A stretch of 46,549 nt of DNA from Lichtheimia corymbifera B2541 (Eukaryota; Mucoromycota; Mucoromycetes; Mucorales; Lichtheimiaceae). Made by a program: the position numbers and the translations under genes. The stretch covers positions 1 through 46,549 of the forward strand of contig JNEU01000948.1 in the NCBI GenBank assembly GCA_000697475.1, read 5' to 3'. This document shows, piece after piece, positions 44,570-46,549 of this stretch. Within the stretch, counting starts at the first letter, position 1. Every line of letters starts with the position of its first letter. The notes under the pieces are model-generated. The model was not told where the DNA came from and ran no database searches. It saw nothing but the letters and a program-made list of their open reading frames with translations.

Positions 44570-46549
44570 ATAAAGGTGCCTGTATCTCCAAACTTTACGA
44601 TGAAACAGGGGCTCTTTCATAGAACAAAGTTGCTCGTCGTGGGTCAAGCGCACCTTGTGTGCAAGTTTCACGATCAGGCTCCAGCCTCGTCGAAAAAAAA
44701 AATTCAAGAGGTCGAGCAGATCGACTTTGGCTAGTGTTACAGCATAGGTAAAACATGAAGGTCCCTGTATCTCCAAATCTCCACAATGATGTGTCGAGGC
44801 TTTATGAGGACGATGTTGATCAGCATGCCCGAGAGCACCTCCTGACCAAGTTTCGAGGTCGAGAAAAGCAATATCGGCGCGCACGGCCGCACGCCCTATT
44901 TATGTTACCATCCATTCATCGTCTCTCCCACATTCAAGGTTTTCATAATGAACTCTGGGGACTTTATGAGAACGAAATTGCTCGGCGTAGTCGAAAGGGT
45001 GTTGTGTGAAAGTTTCAGGTTCGAGGTGGGCAATCTTGGGGAACAGGAGCGCCGGCCCTACTTTATCCTACTTTTGGGCTGCCCGGCATTCAAAATTTTC
45101 ATAATGAACCATGCAGTTTTTAAATGAATGAAGTTGATCAGCATGTGCGAGAGTACCGTCTGACCAAGTTTCAAGTGCGAAATGGGGAATCCCAAGAAAC
45201 TACATACTAATTGACTTTTTCATAAATCCGGCGCTTTCCCAATTTCCGCCCATCATAGTAAACCCCACATTATGCTCTCCCTTTCGAAATTTTCAAATGA
45301 AGTGTGGGTTCTTTATTAAGACAAAGTTGATCAGCATGTGCGAGAGTACCGTCTGACCAAGTTTCAAGTGCGAAATGGGGAATCCCAAGAAACTACATAC
45401 TAATTGACTTTTTCATAAATCCGGCGCTTTCCCAATTTCCGCCCATCATAGTAAACCCCACATTATGCTCTCCCTTTCGAAATTTTCAAATGAAGTGTGG
45501 GTTCTTTATTAAGACAAAGTTGTTCAGCATGTCCTAGGGCACAATGTGTGAAAGTTTGAGGTTCGAGACAGGCAATCCCAATATGCATCATGCATTGATA
45601 TCGGTGTATATGGATATGTCTGACTGCCTGACAGATTTAATTTCCACCTCTTCCACTCACACTTTATTTCCCTCTTCTTCCCATTCTCAACTGTTGCCCC
45701 ATTAACTACAACTATAACCTGCGAACGATTGTCCTGCTTCATCCCACCATGTCAATGCTACGACTGGCTTGATCCGATTGTCTTGGACTGAATGGCAAAT
45801 GCATGGCGTGTGCACCCCACTCCAACACACGCCTTTCTTGAAAGCACACACTGTCTTGCACACTCCAATGCCACAATCATCCCGTAACAGCAGCTGCCAT
45901 TAGCAAGGTCTCCATAGTCTCAAGTTACTTGCGGCCTCTTCACGCGGACAGCTGATAGCCATTGTATAAAAGCAGCTTTATTTACGTCTGGCAACTTGCA
46001 ATGATGCATACGACTTCTAATGGATGGTCCCATATCAGCTATCAAGTATCCCGCAATACAAGCACTCTACGCCTGGTTGAGCTGCACTGAAAATGGCCAA
46101 GAAAGAGAGAGACCAACACTCGGATGGAAAAGGAAGCATGTCAGCAGCGATGACGGAGGCTCTTTCTTATTGGACTCGCAACGGTTATGGATGAATGGAT
46201 GGATGCAATGAAGTGCAGTAATGTGGAATCCTGGAATGTTGCTTTGGCTACTTGGCTCGTCGTCAGCAGTAACGAACACGTGGATACGGCTGAGGATGAT
46301 GATGGATTGGATGAATTGGATGGCATGGAAACGAGGGCTTATATCTTTGACAAGAGAGGATTTACCACCATGGATGATATTGCAACATTCAAGTCAATGC
46401 ATGCTGCAGCTATTTTATACTCGTGGATGAAGATGCTATGACGGCAGCAACCAAGAATACAATGACACAACGACACCTGCTGATTCTTTGTGATCCACTG
46501 GTTCGCATCTGGAAGGAAAGGAAGGATAGAAATCTGTTGAAGGCCGGAA
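44570..46549 (+). repeat. Right copy of composite repeat (tandem array plus tail)
   Basis: Units of about 165-195 bp run from about 44570 to 45560, each with TTGATCAGCATG or a variant and an AAGTTTCA-type segment. The tail from about 45560 continues to the window end and matches the tail of the left copy (for example GCGAACGATTG near 45720 and 889). Units near 44570 and 44748 share a GTAAAACAT...GTATCTCCAAA opening. The copy is cut by the window end. Its orientation equals that of the left copy. Confidence 0.75.
45131..45516 (+). repeat. Tandem 193-bp duplication within the array
   Basis: 45131-45323 and 45324-45516 appear identical base for base when read through. The other units in both arrays are diverged from them, so this is a recent duplication. 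Unit length 193 is not a multiple of three, which argues against a coding repeat. Confidence 0.9.

Noticed and set aside
44477..44884. 135-codon minus-strand ORF at the right repeat
   Set aside because: It crosses several array units whose lengths are not multiples of three, so the frame is not conserved between units.

Overview
The window reads as nuclear DNA of an early-diverging filamentous fungus, most likely Mucoromycota (Mucorales). I infer this from many short introns (about 50-80 nt, mostly GT-AG), dense genes with CT-rich leaders, velvet and WOPR regulators, a fungal LARGE/B4GAT-like glycosyltransferase, F-box genes, and close relatives of SEC17, OAC1, COR1 and PMP3. No species can be named from sequence alone. 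All exon structures were built by hand from splice signals, phase and family knowledge; every complete model keeps phase to its stop codon.

Layout. Positions 1-1.9 kb and 44.57 kb to the end hold two diverged copies of one composite repeat, in the same orientation: a tandem array of roughly 165-195 bp units followed by a longer shared tail. Between them: 2.4-11.0 kb has two paralogous CYP86/CYP704-type P450 genes (-) enclosing two F-box genes (+), one of which joins an F-box to a UBP-type zinc finger and a DUSP domain. 11.7-17.8 kb has SEC17 (alpha-SNAP, -), a USP7/Ubp15-like gene (+) whose catalytic Cys is Ser, and the oxaloacetate carrier OAC1 (-). 18.9-26.3 kb has a BCAS3 beta-propeller protein (+), a velvet regulator (-), a YjbQ-family protein (+) and an HPP-family membrane protein (-). 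27.0-33.3 kb has a BAG-domain protein (-), a 3.8 kb stretch without a recognisable gene, and a WOPR (Gti1/Pac2) regulator (-). 34.1-42.5 kb has an alkaline ceramidase (-), a small alpha/beta-hydrolase-like protein (-), a GT49-like glycosyltransferase (+), COR1 (+) and PMP3 (+). 40.7-44.5 kb also holds an interrupted ORF and a possible small membrane-protein gene that I could not resolve.

How the genes relate. This is mostly an ordinary gene mix, not one operon-like system. Shared themes are ubiquitin signalling (two F-box proteins, one with UBP-finger and DUSP modules, plus a pseudo-deubiquitinase), chaperone and membrane-trafficking factors (BAG, alpha-SNAP, BCAS3), mitochondrial functions (OAC1, COR1), and two fungal developmental regulators (velvet, WOPR) within 10 kb. 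The less expected items are the Cys-to-Ser USP7 relative, the F-box/zinc-finger/DUSP fusion, two GC-AG introns, a 13-nt exon, and the pair of direct composite repeats bracketing the region.
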